Source: Frankia sp. RB7 (GTDB taxonomy: Bacteria; Pseudomonadota; Alphaproteobacteria; Rhizobiales; Xanthobacteraceae). From it: a stretch of DNA of 64,000 nt. Both the position numbers and the translations under genes were made by a program. Shown in pieces: positions 26,038-35,264 of the stretch (its first letter is position 1; every line of letters starts with the position of its first letter). The stretch lies in assembly GCA_030403585.1 (NCBI GenBank), contig JAUEPE010000034.1:1-64000 (forward strand), in the 5' to 3' direction. Below the pieces are notes generated by a model. The model did no database searches. It was not told the origin of the DNA and saw only the letters and a program-made list of their open reading frames with translations.

Positions 26038-29000
26038 GTGCGAAAAAAGCCGGCCAGAAGTCCAAGAAGTTCGGCCTTGGTGCCGGATCAATATCCCGAA
26101 AATGGACCGTTTCACCTGTTACTTAGCTGGCACTTGCGGAAGGGTAACACGCGACCGGATGGGATCAGCCGCAAATGGGGCGACACTGAATTCGCAAAGG
26201 CCGCCCTTGGAGGCAATGCCGCTACGATAACATCCAATGCCCGTAAGGTCGGTTACTGGCGATTTGGTACGCATCACCCGGAAGGCAATGATCTTCCCGG
26301 CATTCTCAAAGCCCTCTTCGGTGACCGGCAGGATTGCAAAAAATACCGCGAGGACCTGACTAGCGCCTTTCTTCGCGGGAAAAGTCCTCCCGATCAAACG
26401 GCGCGTCGGCGCTTCGATCCCGTCTACCGCTTTCCCCAGAGGCCTAGCGGCTTCGTTGCCCGCGAAGATATTCTTCAACAATTGCACCAAGGGTTATCTT
26501 CATCGTTACACATGGCCGTCTATGGCTGGGGTGGTGTCGGTAAGTCGGCTATCGCGACAGAGTATGCCCATCGCTTCAAGCTCGATTATCGGGGTATTTG
26601 GTTTTGTCACGCCGAAACCGATCTGGCCCATTCTCTCGCGCGACTAGGCGTCAAACTTGGCGTTGCGAATAGCAATGAGCCGGACGTCGAGAATGCTGCC
26701 ATCAACGCACTCGAGGCCTTGGCTCAAACCGATGATCCCTGGCTCTTGATCTTCGATAACGCAGTAAACCCACAATCGATTAGTGACTTTCTTCCGCCGC
26801 CGAATGTCGCGCTACTGATAACGACGCGGTTTCCTGATTGGCCAAAAGGTGCGACCGTCGTCCCGGTTGACGTGCTGGACCGAAGCAGCTCAGCAAAGAT
26901 CCTGCGGTCGATCGCCGGCGATCTTGAGGGAGCCGAAGTGTTGGCTGATACGCTAGGCCGCCTACCGCTCGCGCTACACCAAGCTGCATGGACGTGCTAC
27001 AGATATAAAATCAGCTTCGCCGACTATGCAAAACAGGCGGAGCAATTAATCAAACATCACTCGCCGGTCCAGGACTACCCTTTCAGCGTCTTCGCAACTT
27101 TCAACATCGCGATCAATCGCGCGGCGGAGGAATGTGCTGAGGCAAACGAACTCATTGCATTCTTGGCGCAATGTTCCCCCGACCAAATTCCACGCTCTCT
27201 TGCGAAGACGGCCGTTGATAACGAAACGGAATACTATCGCGCAGAAGGACTGCTTCTCGGTTCAGCACTCGCGCAGCGGTCTACCCTCGACAATGATGCC
27301 GAAGCCCTTTCCGTTCACCGCATCATTCAAAGCGTTGCACGATCTCGCGCTGAGAGCCAAGGCATCGCGTTGCCGGCTATCATTCGCCTCACGAACTCAC
27401 TTGTGCATCTGATTCCTCAGCCGTCGCACGATGATCCCACTGCTTGGATAGCATGCCAACAGCTTATTGCTCACGCCCTTGCTCTGTGGCAGCGCAATCC
27501 CGAGAGAATGCCGGATTTGGAGGACTCCTTTTCGCTTCTCAATCGTTCTGCCGACTACTATCAAGTCCGCGGCCAATATGGCCAAGCGCTAGAGATTCTA
27601 GAGCAGAGCTTTCTAGCTTGTGAAAGAAAATTCGGAGTTAATTCGATTAAAACAGCTGTCATGGGCATGGCGTACGCGGACAGCCTCGTGAGATTCGGCT
27701 CCTTGGATAAGGCTGAGAAGCTCGCACGAAGCTCCTTACGCCTATTTGAAGGACAGCACCTCCCACCATACGATTCCGTAGGATATTGCTTGTCAGTGCT
27801 TGGCGATATTGAGCGCATAAAAGGAAATTATGTAGAATCGGAAAAGTTGCATCGTGGCGCGATTGCCCTTTGGGAACAAATCTATGGAAAGGACTCGAAG
27901 GAAGTAGGTGGGCTGCTGCCCGAGTACGGAAGATGCTTGCTTGCGCTAGGTAAACAGAAAGAAGCGCTCTCTGTCTTTGAGCGGTGCGTTGCCATTCATG
28001 AGAAGGTACACGGAAGTGAAAGTCTCTCCGCAGCTATCGCGCTATCACAACTCGGCTCGGTACTCTCGAATTTCCCAGACCTCGAGAGTAGAGAACGCGC
28101 GCGTGAATTATTGATCCGGGGACTGCGCGTTGCCGAGCAAATTGATAGGGATCATCCGGTCGTTGCTGACCTTGGTAGTGCGTTAGGCATGTTGAACGCG
28201 CGCGATGGCCACGTTGAGCTAGCACGCCAGCAATTTGATCGTGCAGCAACGATCCGAAAGGCTTCTTTCGGGCATTCCCATCCCCTTTCGGTCGAAGCGG
28301 AGCATCTATCGGCGCTCCATCATGCGCCCTCAGATCGGGAGGCAACGCTAAACAGCTTTAAGAGAAACGTCGCTGCTAACGTGCTTACGTTTGGAGAGCA
28401 TAGTCCTCAGACGAGACATGCGCGCTTTGAGTTAGGAAGACACCTCTTCGAGCAACGTGAATTCGGAGCCGCCGTGGAGCTTATCAGGCCGATGATCAAG
28501 AGCAGTCTTGAGACGTGGTCTGCGCAGGCATCGTATGCGCTGGTCGATGGTGTTACCCTGCTTGGAATTGCCGAGTGCCTTGCAGGAGACAGACGCGCGG
28601 CTTTTTCGACAGTTTTGCAGGCTATTCAAATAGCGTCTGAAACGTCTGAGGCAACTAATAGCTTAGCCATCGCGAAAGCTACTTTCTACTTGGGAGAAAT
28701 CGCGTGGCAGGAGGGCGATCGCGACAACGCGACGACGAACTTCGAAAATGCTATTCGCCTTCTTGAAGTAGTAAGCGATGCCTCATGGGGAAGCGAGTTT
28801 GCTGACGAGAATTTTGTCGGCAAGCCTGAAGTTGACCCAGGGTCGTTATCTTACCGTAGATTTCAGTACAAGTTTGCGAGACTGCTCTCCCATAACCGTG
28901 AGGGCTTTTTGTCGCTGCTCGCGTATGAACAAGCACTGCGCTTCCATCCGGAAGGTTTGGGTTCGGATGCTTTGGGATTGCCGGCAACGATTTTAAGGTG

Positions 29001-29313
29001 TTCCGAGACGCTGGATGAGGCACCCGCAAATATCGATGCAAGCGTGGAGCTCGACCGCCTTATTAAGGATCGAGAGCTACAATTGGGCTCTGATCATCCT
29101 GTTGCTCACCAGCTGCGAAACGTCTTTGGAATAATTCTGTATAACATCGGCCTTAAGGAACGAGCCGGCGCTGTCGCAGTCGACGCATTTCTGTCCCAAA
29201 TGCGGCTTCTTGGCCTTTACCACCCTTGGACGAAATCAGCAGACGAACGAGCGAGGCGCATACTTGTGGCGCAAGGGGCAGATCCTCGGGAGTTGCGTCG
29301 GATACCCCGCTAG
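26038..29313 (+). CDS. STAND NTPase: N-terminal HTH-like domain, NB-ARC, TPR repeats
   Basis: The GTG start at 26038 follows AAGGGG by about 9 bases; 1091 aa. Residues 43-96 (EFAKAALGG, then YWRFGTHHPEG and KALFGD) resemble a helix-turn-helix domain. The NB-ARC domain shows P-loop GWGGVGKS (163-170), Walker B WLLIFD (235-240), the LLITTR sensor (259-264) and GRLPLAL (307-313). From about 500 to the end are tetratricopeptide-like helical repeats (EALSVFERCVAIHEKVHG and relatives), the expected ligand sensor. Such STAND proteins act as intracellular sensors in signalling and anti-phage defence. No nuclease or protease effector domain is evident, which is odd for a defence protein. It is divergent from the coupling-ATPase operon. 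Confidence 0.85.
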   Translation: MRKKPARSPRSSALVPDQYPENGPFHLLLSWHLRKGNTRPDGISRKWGDTEFAKAALGGNAATITSNARKVGYWRFGTHHPEGNDLPGILKALFGDRQDCKKYREDLTSAFLRGKSPPDQTARRRFDPVYRFPQRPSGFVAREDILQQLHQGLSSSLHMAVYGWGGVGKSAIATEYAHRFKLDYRGIWFCHAETDLAHSLARLGVKLGVANSNEPDVENAAINALEALAQTDDPWLLIFDNAVNPQSISDFLPPPNVALLITTRFPDWPKGATVVPVDVLDRSSSAKILRSIAGDLEGAEVLADTLGRLPLALHQAAWTCYRYKISFADYAKQAEQLIKHHSPVQDYPFSVFATFNIAINRAAEECAEANELIAFLAQCSPDQIPRSLAKTAVDNETEYYRAEGLLLGSALAQRSTLDNDAEALSVHRIIQSVARSRAESQGIALPAIIRLTNSLVHLIPQPSHDDPTAWIACQQLIAHALALWQRNPERMPDLEDSFSLLNRSADYYQVRGQYGQALEILEQSFLACERKFGVNSIKTAVMGMAYADSLVRFGSLDKAEKLARSSLRLFEGQHLPPYDSVGYCLSVLGDIERIKGNYVESEKLHRGAIALWEQIYGKDSKEVGGLLPEYGRCLLALGKQKEALSVFERCVAIHEKVHGSESLSAAIALSQLGSVLSNFPDLESRERARELLIRGLRVAEQIDRDHPVVADLGSALGMLNARDGHVELARQQFDRAATIRKASFGHSHPLSVEAEHLSALHHAPSDREATLNSFKRNVAANVLTFGEHSPQTRHARFELGRHLFEQREFGAAVELIRPMIKSSLETWSAQASYALVDGVTLLGIAECLAGDRRAAFSTVLQAIQIASETSEATNSLAIAKATFYLGEIAWQEGDRDNATTNFENAIRLLEVVSDASWGSEFADENFVGKPEVDPGSLSYRRFQYKFARLLSHNREGFLSLLAYEQALRFHPEGLGSDALGLPATILRCSETLDEAPANIDASVELDRLIKDRELQLGSDHPVAHQLRNVFGIILYNIGLKERAGAVAVDAFLSQMRLLGLYHPWTKSADERARRILVAQGADPRELRRIPR

Positions 29314-29888
29314 CCCAGTTTCGGCGTATCAGGACAGACAGACGTCACAGCAGGCAGGCCCCGCCGCGACGGAGTCTCTGTTGATGTGGGCGCTGTTGGC
29401 TCATAAAGCGCGGGGGCTCTCTCCGACATTCTTTTCATCAACCTTTCGCCTGTTTCAAGAGCCGTGCGGAGCATAGCGGAGCGGTCAAATTTTGGGACAG
29501 AATGCTCGAGGGAGGCACGGAGATTTGCCTCATATTGCTTTCGCTGCCGATCCCTTTCTGCAAGAACCTTTGCTCGCCTCTCTTCCTCTACGGCAAAGAC
29601 ATGCGCCGGTAGGGCTGCGTCCAGCGTTGTAAAGAAATACTCATGCTCTTCGAACGGCCCGATCAATTGATAAGTATCCAATCCCTCGGGGCGAACGATA
29701 TGACCGTCTTGCACGACGCCAGGGTCGCCCCCGATCGATGGACCTATCCAGTTTGCCTTCACCGGCTTAAACCGAGCGTAGCCTTGGATCGTCGTGGCGC
29801 CATCGTACTTCCGATGCAGATCGGCGGACCAAAAGACGAAAGCTCTCGTGTGTAGTTGGACGACGTTCAATAGTTCTCCAGGTTTCAA
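29310..29888 (-). CDS. Hypothetical protein, 192 aa
   Basis: The frame opens at a TTG at 29888; another TTG 18 bases later has a better-placed GGAG. The N-terminal 95 residues look folded (LHTRAFVFWSADLHRKYDG, GPFEEHEYFFTTLDAALP). A charged helix (EEERRAKVLAERDRQRKQYE) and a disordered tail follow. It converges on the STAND gene with a 4-bp overlap of the ends. No family is recognised. Confidence 0.5.
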   Translation of the reverse strand: MKPGELLNVVQLHTRAFVFWSADLHRKYDGATTIQGYARFKPVKANWIGPSIGGDPGVVQDGHIVRPEGLDTYQLIGPFEEHEYFFTTLDAALPAHVFAVEEERRAKVLAERDRQRKQYEANLRASLEHSVPKFDRSAMLRTALETGERLMKRMSERAPALYEPTAPTSTETPSRRGLPAVTSVCPDTPKLG

Positions 29889-30074
29889 AGCTAGAGAATT
29901 CTAATATTCCGAAATACTTGCAGGAACATCAAAGTATCGTCCGCGCGGGCGCCATGTCAGATTCATGTCAAATGGAGGTTGTTGGAGTGGTTGGGAACGG
30001 TCCGCGGAATTCGTCGTAACGGCTTGAAATACAACGAGTTTGCTCGAAACGCCTTGTGCGTCCTCGTCTGACAT

Positions 30075-30098
30075 GAAAAAGCCCGCCAGAGGCGGGCT
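30075..30098 (-). terminator. Intrinsic terminator of tRNA-fMet
   Basis: Read on the minus strand, AGCCCGCC-TCT-GGCGGGCT is followed by TTTTTC. It lies 26-49 bp past the tRNA 3' end, so it ends the tRNA transcript. If the island integrated at the tRNA 3' end, this terminator is either island DNA or inside the duplicated core. Confidence 0.85.
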
Positions 30099-30123
30099 AA
30101 TTCATTGATACTACTATCAAATC

Positions 30124-30200
<77 letters not shown>

Positions 30201-30509
30201 TTAAACCGTTGCTTTGCCTTCGTTAAAGTGCCGGGGACGGCGGATCAGGGCCGACGCTGTTCGCGTGGCTTGCTTCTCCCGTCCCGAAGGCTTCCCTGGA
30301 AGGCAACCCCGGGCAAAGCCCATCGGGTGCGAGGGGTATGTACCAACCCGAACCGCCTTTGGAAAGGGCTGAGGGGACGTTTTTTTCGACTTTATGACAG
30401 GTCGCGGCACGGATTCCGGCCGATTTGCCACACACTTGCCAGAAGTTCCGCAAACCGCCAGCTTGCGGCAACAAAACAGAGCCGAAACGCCGATTTGGGG
30501 AGGACCGCC
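30201..30509. other. Intergenic region between tRNA and aldehyde dehydrogenase
   Basis: These 309 bp must hold the tRNA promoter (minus strand) and the promoter of the aldehyde dehydrogenase gene. The aldehyde dehydrogenase frame stays open through most of it, but that part lacks similarity to the family. I see no small gene. Confidence 0.5.
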
Positions 30510-31955
30510 TTGGACAACACTCTGGATCGCCCCTTGGCGAGCGCCGCGCTGGCCGCGCTGACGGACAGCTTCCAGGCCATGGTCGCGCGGTCGCGGGCCG
30601 AGCCGGCGCCTGATTGCGCCGCGCGGGTCGACCGGCTCGCGCGCTTGCGCGCCGTGGTCGCGGACAATGAAGAGCGGTTCCGGCAAGCGATCTCGGCCGA
30701 TTTCGGCCACCGCTCGGCGGTCGAGACTGATATCGCCGAGACGATGATGGTGTTCTCCGAAATCCGGCATGCGACAAAACATTTGAAAAACTGGATGGCG
30801 CCGCAGCGCATCGCGACTGCGCTGCAATTCCTCCCCGCGCGCAACCGGCTGATGCCGCAGCCGCTCGGAATCGTCGGCATCATCGCGCCCTGGAATTATC
30901 CGCTGCAGCTGACGCTTGCGCCCGCGATCGGCGCCATCGCCGCCGGCAACCGCGTCATCATCAAGCCGAGCGAGCTGGTGCCGCATTTTTCGGCGTTGTT
31001 GAAGGAGACGGTGGCTGAGAGGTTCGATGCGACGGACCTGCTTGTCACCGGCATCGAGGATGAGATCGCAAAGGGCTTTGCCAGCCTGCCGTTCGATCAT
31101 CTCGTGTTCACCGGCTCGACCCGGGTCGGGCGGCTGGTCGCGGAGGCGGCTGCGCGCAATCTCACGCCGGTCACGCTCGAGCTCGGCGGCAAGTCACCGG
31201 CGATCATCGATGTGTCAGCCGATCTCGACGAGGCGGCCGAGCGCATCGCCTATGGAAAACTGCTCAATGCCGGGCAGACCTGCATTGCGCCGGACTATGT
31301 GCTGGTGCCGGAGGGCTCGTTGCAGGCCTTCGCCGAAAAAGTGCGCGCGCAGATGCGGCGGATGTTCGGCACCGATCCCGGCAACAAGGACTATACCTCG
31401 ATCATTTCCGACCGGCATTATGCGCGGCTCGAAGCGCTGGTCGCGGATGCCGCGCAGCGCGGCGCAAAGATCCTGCAGCCGGCGAAGGCGGATGATCCGA
31501 ACTGGAAGGCGCACCGCAAATTCCCGCCGACGCTGATCGTCGGCGCCACCGAGGAGATGGCGGCGATGCAGGAGGAGATCTTTGGACCCGTGCTGCCGGT
31601 GCTCGGCTATCGAGAGCCGGATGATGCGATTGCCTTCATCAACCGCCGCGACCGGCCGCTGGCGCTGTACTGGTTCGGCAAGGATCGCAACACGCGCGAC
31701 GAGGTGCTGGCGCGTACAATCTCCGGCGGCGTCACCATCAACGACTGCCTGTTTCACTTCGCGCAAACCAACCAGCCGATGGGCGGTGTCGGCGCCTCCG
31801 GCACCGGCGCCTATCACGGCGAATGGGGTTTTCGGACGTTCAGCAAGCTGAAGCCGGTGTTCTATCGCTCCAAATTCAACCGCCTCGCCGATCTCTATCC
31901 GCCTTATGGCGGCAGAATCGCGCGGCTGGAGAAGATGATGCGGTTCATGTCGTAG
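30510..31955 (+). CDS. Coniferyl-aldehyde-type aldehyde dehydrogenase
   Basis: NAD(P)-dependent oxidation of an aldehyde to the acid. The start is set at a TTG (30510) with GGGGAGG 6 bases upstream, giving 481 aa, the usual length; the upstream extension is not protein-like. Family motifs are APWNYPLQL, the NAD-binding FTGSTRVGR, the general-base glutamate in LELGGKSP and the catalytic cysteine in NAGQTCIAPDY. PMGGVGASGTGAYHG near the C-terminus is typical of the coniferyl-aldehyde dehydrogenase subgroup. It is followed by a GMC oxidoreductase, so the two may oxidise an alcohol through an aldehyde to an acid. Confidence 0.85.
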   Translation: MDNTLDRPLASAALAALTDSFQAMVARSRAEPAPDCAARVDRLARLRAVVADNEERFRQAISADFGHRSAVETDIAETMMVFSEIRHATKHLKNWMAPQRIATALQFLPARNRLMPQPLGIVGIIAPWNYPLQLTLAPAIGAIAAGNRVIIKPSELVPHFSALLKETVAERFDATDLLVTGIEDEIAKGFASLPFDHLVFTGSTRVGRLVAEAAARNLTPVTLELGGKSPAIIDVSADLDEAAERIAYGKLLNAGQTCIAPDYVLVPEGSLQAFAEKVRAQMRRMFGTDPGNKDYTSIISDRHYARLEALVADAAQRGAKILQPAKADDPNWKAHRKFPPTLIVGATEEMAAMQEEIFGPVLPVLGYREPDDAIAFINRRDRPLALYWFGKDRNTRDEVLARTISGGVTINDCLFHFAQTNQPMGGVGASGTGAYHGEWGFRTFSKLKPVFYRSKFNRLADLYPPYGGRIARLEKMMRFMS

Positions 31956-31960
31956 CTGTC

Positions 31961-32048
31961 CGTCATTGCGAGCGCAGCGAAGCGACGAAGCAATCCAGGC
32001 TGTCACCGCGGAGGGATTCTGGATTGCTTCGCTTCGCTCGCAATGACG
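31961..32048. repeat. Palindromic intergenic repeat, copy 1
   Basis: About 88 bp beginning CGTCATTGCGAGCG and ending CGCTCGCAATGACG, with inner arms GAAGCAATCCAG and CTGGATTGCTTCG. It belongs to a family of at least four copies in this window (also 38660, 49469 and 59943), all intergenic and right of the tRNA. Confidence 0.9.
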
Positions 32049-32077
32049 AGAAGAAAATGCAAATGGGGGAAACACAA

Positions 32078-33670
32078 GTGACTGACACATTCGATTTCGT
32101 CGTGGTGGGCGCGGGCTCCGGCGGTTGCGCGGTGGCGGGGCGGCTGTCGGAGGATGCGGGGACATCCGTGGCGCTGCTCGACGCGGGTGGCGCGAACGAC
32201 AGTTGGCGGATCACCACGCCGTTCGGACTCGCTTTGCCATACAAGGCGGCCAACTGGGCCTTCGACACCGTGCCGCAGAAGGGATTGAACGGCCGCATCG
32301 GCTATCAGCCGCGCGGCAAGGGCCTCGGCGGCTCCTCGGCGATCAACGCCATGGTCTATATCCGCGGCCACAAATGGGACTACGACCACTGGGCCTCGCT
32401 CGGCAACGCCGGCTGGTCGTATGCGGATTTGCTGCCCTATTTCAAGCGCTCGGAGAACAACAGCGATTTTGACGGCGAATATCACGGCAAGGGCGGCCCG
32501 CTGCATGTCAACAGGCTGCGCTCGGACAATCCGATCCATGACGTCTTCCATCAGGCCGCGCGCGAGGCGCAGTTCCACATCCGCGAGGACTTCAATGGCG
32601 AGGACCACGAAGGGCTCGGCAGCTACCAGGTGACGCAGCACAAGGGCGAGCGCTGGAGCGCGGCGCGCGCCTATCTGCAGCCCCACATCGACAAGCGCGC
32701 GAATCTGCGCGTCGAGACCGGGGCGCATGCCACGAAGATCCTGTTCGAAGGCGGGCGCGCGGTCGGCATCGAATATGTGCAGGGCAAGCAGACCAAACAG
32801 CTGCGCGCGCGCCGCGAGGTGATCCTCGCTGGCGGCGCTTTCCAGTCACCGCAATTGCTGATGCTGTCGGGTATCGGCGATGGCGAGGCGCTTCGTACGC
32901 ACGGCATCGGCATCACGCATGATTTGCCGGGCGTCGGGCGCAATCTGCAGGACCATCCGGATTTCGTGTTTGTTTACGCCTCCGACTATCCGCATTTCGT
33001 TCACTCCTCGCTTGGCCGTTTGCCATCCCTGCTCCGCGCCATCCAGCGCTACCGCAAGGAGCGACGCGGCCTGATGACCACCAATTTCGCCGAGTGTGGC
33101 GGCTTCCTGAAGACCCGGCCGGATCTCGAGGTATCAGACATCCAGCTCCACTTCGTCATCGCGATGCTCGACGACCACGGCCGCAAGAAGCACAAGGAGG
33201 CAGGGTTCTCGTGCCATGTCTGCCTGCTGAGGCCGAAGAGCCGCGGCAGCGTCTGGCTGAAAAGCGCCGATCCGCTCGCCGCACCCATGATCGACCCGAA
33301 TTTTCTGGGCGAGGCGGAGGATCTGGAGGCCATGGTCGCGGGCTTCAAGACCACGCGGCGGCTGATGGAGACGCCTGCGCTGCGCGCGTTGCAGAAGAAG
33401 GACATGTTCACGTCCGACGTGCGAACCGACGACGACATCCGCGCCATCCTGCGCAATCGCGTCGACACCGTCTATCACCCCGTCGGCACCTGCAAGATGG
33501 GCACGGACGCGATGGCCGTGGTCGATCCGACGCTGAAGGTGCACGGCGTGGACGGTTTGCGCATCGTCGACGCCTCGATCATGCCGACGCTGATCGGCGG
33601 CAACACCAATGCGCCGACCATCATGATCGGGGAGAAGGCGGCGGATATGATCAGGGCGGAGGTGCGGTAG
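32078..33670 (+). CDS. GMC-family FAD-dependent oxidoreductase (choline dehydrogenase-like)
   Basis: The GTG at 32078 with GGGGGAA 6 bases upstream gives 530 aa; two ATGs slightly upstream are alternatives. The N-terminal FAD-binding Rossmann motif is DFVVVGAGSGGCAVAGRLSE. The GMC signatures GKGLGGSSAINAMVYIRG and AGGAFQSPQLLMLSGIG are present. Near the C-terminus are the catalytic-region motifs YHPVGTCKMG and GGNTNAPTIMIGEKAAD. It oxidises a primary alcohol; the substrate is not predictable. It follows an aldehyde dehydrogenase, separated by a palindromic repeat. Confidence 0.88.
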   Translation: MTDTFDFVVVGAGSGGCAVAGRLSEDAGTSVALLDAGGANDSWRITTPFGLALPYKAANWAFDTVPQKGLNGRIGYQPRGKGLGGSSAINAMVYIRGHKWDYDHWASLGNAGWSYADLLPYFKRSENNSDFDGEYHGKGGPLHVNRLRSDNPIHDVFHQAAREAQFHIREDFNGEDHEGLGSYQVTQHKGERWSAARAYLQPHIDKRANLRVETGAHATKILFEGGRAVGIEYVQGKQTKQLRARREVILAGGAFQSPQLLMLSGIGDGEALRTHGIGITHDLPGVGRNLQDHPDFVFVYASDYPHFVHSSLGRLPSLLRAIQRYRKERRGLMTTNFAECGGFLKTRPDLEVSDIQLHFVIAMLDDHGRKKHKEAGFSCHVCLLRPKSRGSVWLKSADPLAAPMIDPNFLGEAEDLEAMVAGFKTTRRLMETPALRALQKKDMFTSDVRTDDDIRAILRNRVDTVYHPVGTCKMGTDAMAVVDPTLKVHGVDGLRIVDASIMPTLIGGNTNAPTIMIGEKAADMIRAEVR

Positions 33671-33677
33671 GTCCTCT

Positions 33678-33709
33678 CCCTCTCCCGATCGCGAGGAGAG
33701 GGTTTCTTT
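33678..33709 (+). terminator. Probable intrinsic terminator
   Basis: An 8-bp stem CCCTCTCC / GGAGAGGG with a 9-base loop is followed by TTTCTTT, directly after the GMC gene. Confidence 0.6.
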
Positions 33710-33839
33710 ACTGACGTCGAATAGTCATGGATGGACACAATCCTGGGCTGCTGGAGCGAAATAATAGAGACGATTTTAGCGATCTGAAACCGGAACGATC
33801 GGTTCTGCGTTCATTCGTTCCATCGGCAGGGTTTCGCTC

Positions 33840-34352
33840 ATGAATAGCTTCGATCTCGCGGTCTATGCGGCGCTCGCCATCGCGATCGGCTTCGGCTTCA
33901 AGACCGGCCTGCTGCGCAGCGCCATGACCATTCTCGCTTATCTTCTCGCGGCCCCCATCGCGGTCTCGCTGATGCCGATGATCGTCCCGCAGATCGCCGG
34001 CAATCCGAATGCGCCGCTGGTCCAGAACTGGATCTGGTTGTTCGGCATCTTCCTCGTGGTCGGCATGCTGCTCGGATATATCGGCCGCTTCGTGCTGGAC
34101 GACACGGTCCGCGACGCCGGCATCGGCGATCGCCTCGGCGGCGCCGCGCTCGGCGCGATCAGGGTCGGGCTCGTCGCCACCACGCTGGTGCTGGTGTTCG
34201 ACCAGATCGTGCCGGCCAACCGCCAGCCGCCCTTCCTCGCCGGCTCGCAGCTGCGGCCGCTGTTCTCGGCGGTCGGGCAGATGGGCTTCAAATCGCTGCC
34301 GCCGGAGGCCGCCGCCGCGATCGACCGGCTCAAGCAGGAACGACGCATCTGA
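33840..34352 (+). CDS. CvpA-family membrane protein
   Basis: This 170-aa inner-membrane protein has four hydrophobic segments (about 5-20, 28-48, 63-83 and 102-122) and the CvpA pattern with FGFKTGLLRSAMTILAYLLA and GALGxxR-type LGAIRVGLV. CvpA proteins are linked to envelope homeostasis and colicin V production. The ATG at 33840 is the natural start. It is a single gene between the GMC oxidoreductase and an SDR. Confidence 0.8.
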   Translation: MNSFDLAVYAALAIAIGFGFKTGLLRSAMTILAYLLAAPIAVSLMPMIVPQIAGNPNAPLVQNWIWLFGIFLVVGMLLGYIGRFVLDDTVRDAGIGDRLGGAALGAIRVGLVATTLVLVFDQIVPANRQPPFLAGSQLRPLFSAVGQMGFKSLPPEAAAAIDRLKQERRI

Positions 34353-34481
34353 TCAGGCGCATTTGCATTGCCGCGCGGGCGCGCATGCATTTTGACGCGG
34401 GCACGTCCCTTATCAGCGGCGCTGATGTTGGCTAGAGTGCGGCCCGTCCAAAAACCTGCCTGACATTACGGGAGTGAAACA

Positions 34482-35264
34482 GTGGATCTTGGGATCAAAG
34501 GTCGCCGCGCCATCGTCTGCGCATCCAGCAAGGGCCTGGGGCGCGCTTGCGCCATCTCGCTGGCCGAAGCCGGCGTTGACGTCACGCTGACCGCGCGCGG
34601 CGCCGAGGCGCTGAAGAAGACAGCCGACGATATCCGCAAGGCCTATCCGAGCGTGAAGGTGACCGAGATCGTCGGCGATATCACGACGCCTGCGGGCCGC
34701 GAAGCCGTGCTCAAGGCCTGCCCCGAGCCGGACATTCTGATCAACAATGCCGGCGGCCCGCCGCCCGGCGATTTCCGCAACTGGACCCGCGACGACTGGA
34801 TTAAGGCGATCGATGCCAACATGCTCACGCCGATCGAGCTGATCAAGTCGACCGTCGACGGCATGATGGCGCGCAAGTTCGGCCGCATCGTCAACATCAC
34901 CTCGGCCGCGGTGAAGGCGCCGATCGACATTCTCGGTCTCTCCAACGGCGCGCGCGCCGGCCTCACCGGCTTCATCGCCGGCCTGTCGCGCAAGACCGTG
35001 ATCAACAACGTCACCATCAACGGCCTGCTGCCCGGCCCGTTCGAGACCGATCGCCTGACCGGCACCGCGAAGGCCGAAGCCGACAAGCGCGGCACCACGC
35101 CCGAGCAGATTTTGGCCGAGCGCGCCAAACTCAATCCGGCCGGCCGCTTCGGCCAGCCCGACGAGTTCGGCTATGCCTGCGCTTTCCTCTGCGGCTCCAG
35201 GGCCGGCTTCATCACCGGGCAGAACATTTTGCTCGATGGTGGTGCGTTCCCGGGAACGCTGTGA
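34482..35264 (+). CDS. Short-chain dehydrogenase/reductase with altered active site
   Basis: 260 aa; GTG start with GGGAG upstream. The nucleotide-binding motif is ASSKGLGRA (in place of T-G-x3-G-x-G), NNAG is in LINNAGGPP, and the substrate serine is in VNITSAA. Where classical SDRs have Y-x3-K, this protein reads SNGAR (LSNGARAGL), so both the catalytic tyrosine and lysine are replaced. Related SDRs share this LSNxAR form, so it may be a subfamily with different chemistry. Its stop overlaps the GTG of the quinone reductase gene, so the two are coupled. Confidence 0.85.
   Translation: MDLGIKGRRAIVCASSKGLGRACAISLAEAGVDVTLTARGAEALKKTADDIRKAYPSVKVTEIVGDITTPAGREAVLKACPEPDILINNAGGPPPGDFRNWTRDDWIKAIDANMLTPIELIKSTVDGMMARKFGRIVNITSAAVKAPIDILGLSNGARAGLTGFIAGLSRKTVINNVTINGLLPGPFETDRLTGTAKAEADKRGTTPEQILAERAKLNPAGRFGQPDEFGYACAFLCGSRAGFITGQNILLDGGAFPGTL

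Larger units (their letters stand above)
1..30123. mobile_element. Genomic island (right part), abutting tRNA-fMet
   Basis: The stretch left of the initiator tRNA differs from the right side. It carries two tyrosine recombinases (8043-8735 and 18287-19573), an excisionase-like protein, a coupling-ATPase operon, three candidate defence loci and many unrecognised ORFs. The tRNA is on the minus strand, so its 3' end faces this region, the usual orientation for integration into a tRNA 3' end. The palindromic intergenic repeat found four times to the right was not seen here. I found no second copy of the tRNA 3' end in the window, so the left attachment site, if it exists, lies beyond position 1. 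The main integrase is about 10.5 kb from the tRNA rather than next to it, so the island may be composite. The boundary is inferred. Confidence 0.6.

Noticed and set aside
30228..30509. 5' extension of the aldehyde dehydrogenase frame
   Set aside because: The family start fits the TTG at 30510 with GGGGAGG; the extension has no similarity to the family and overlaps the region upstream of the tRNA.
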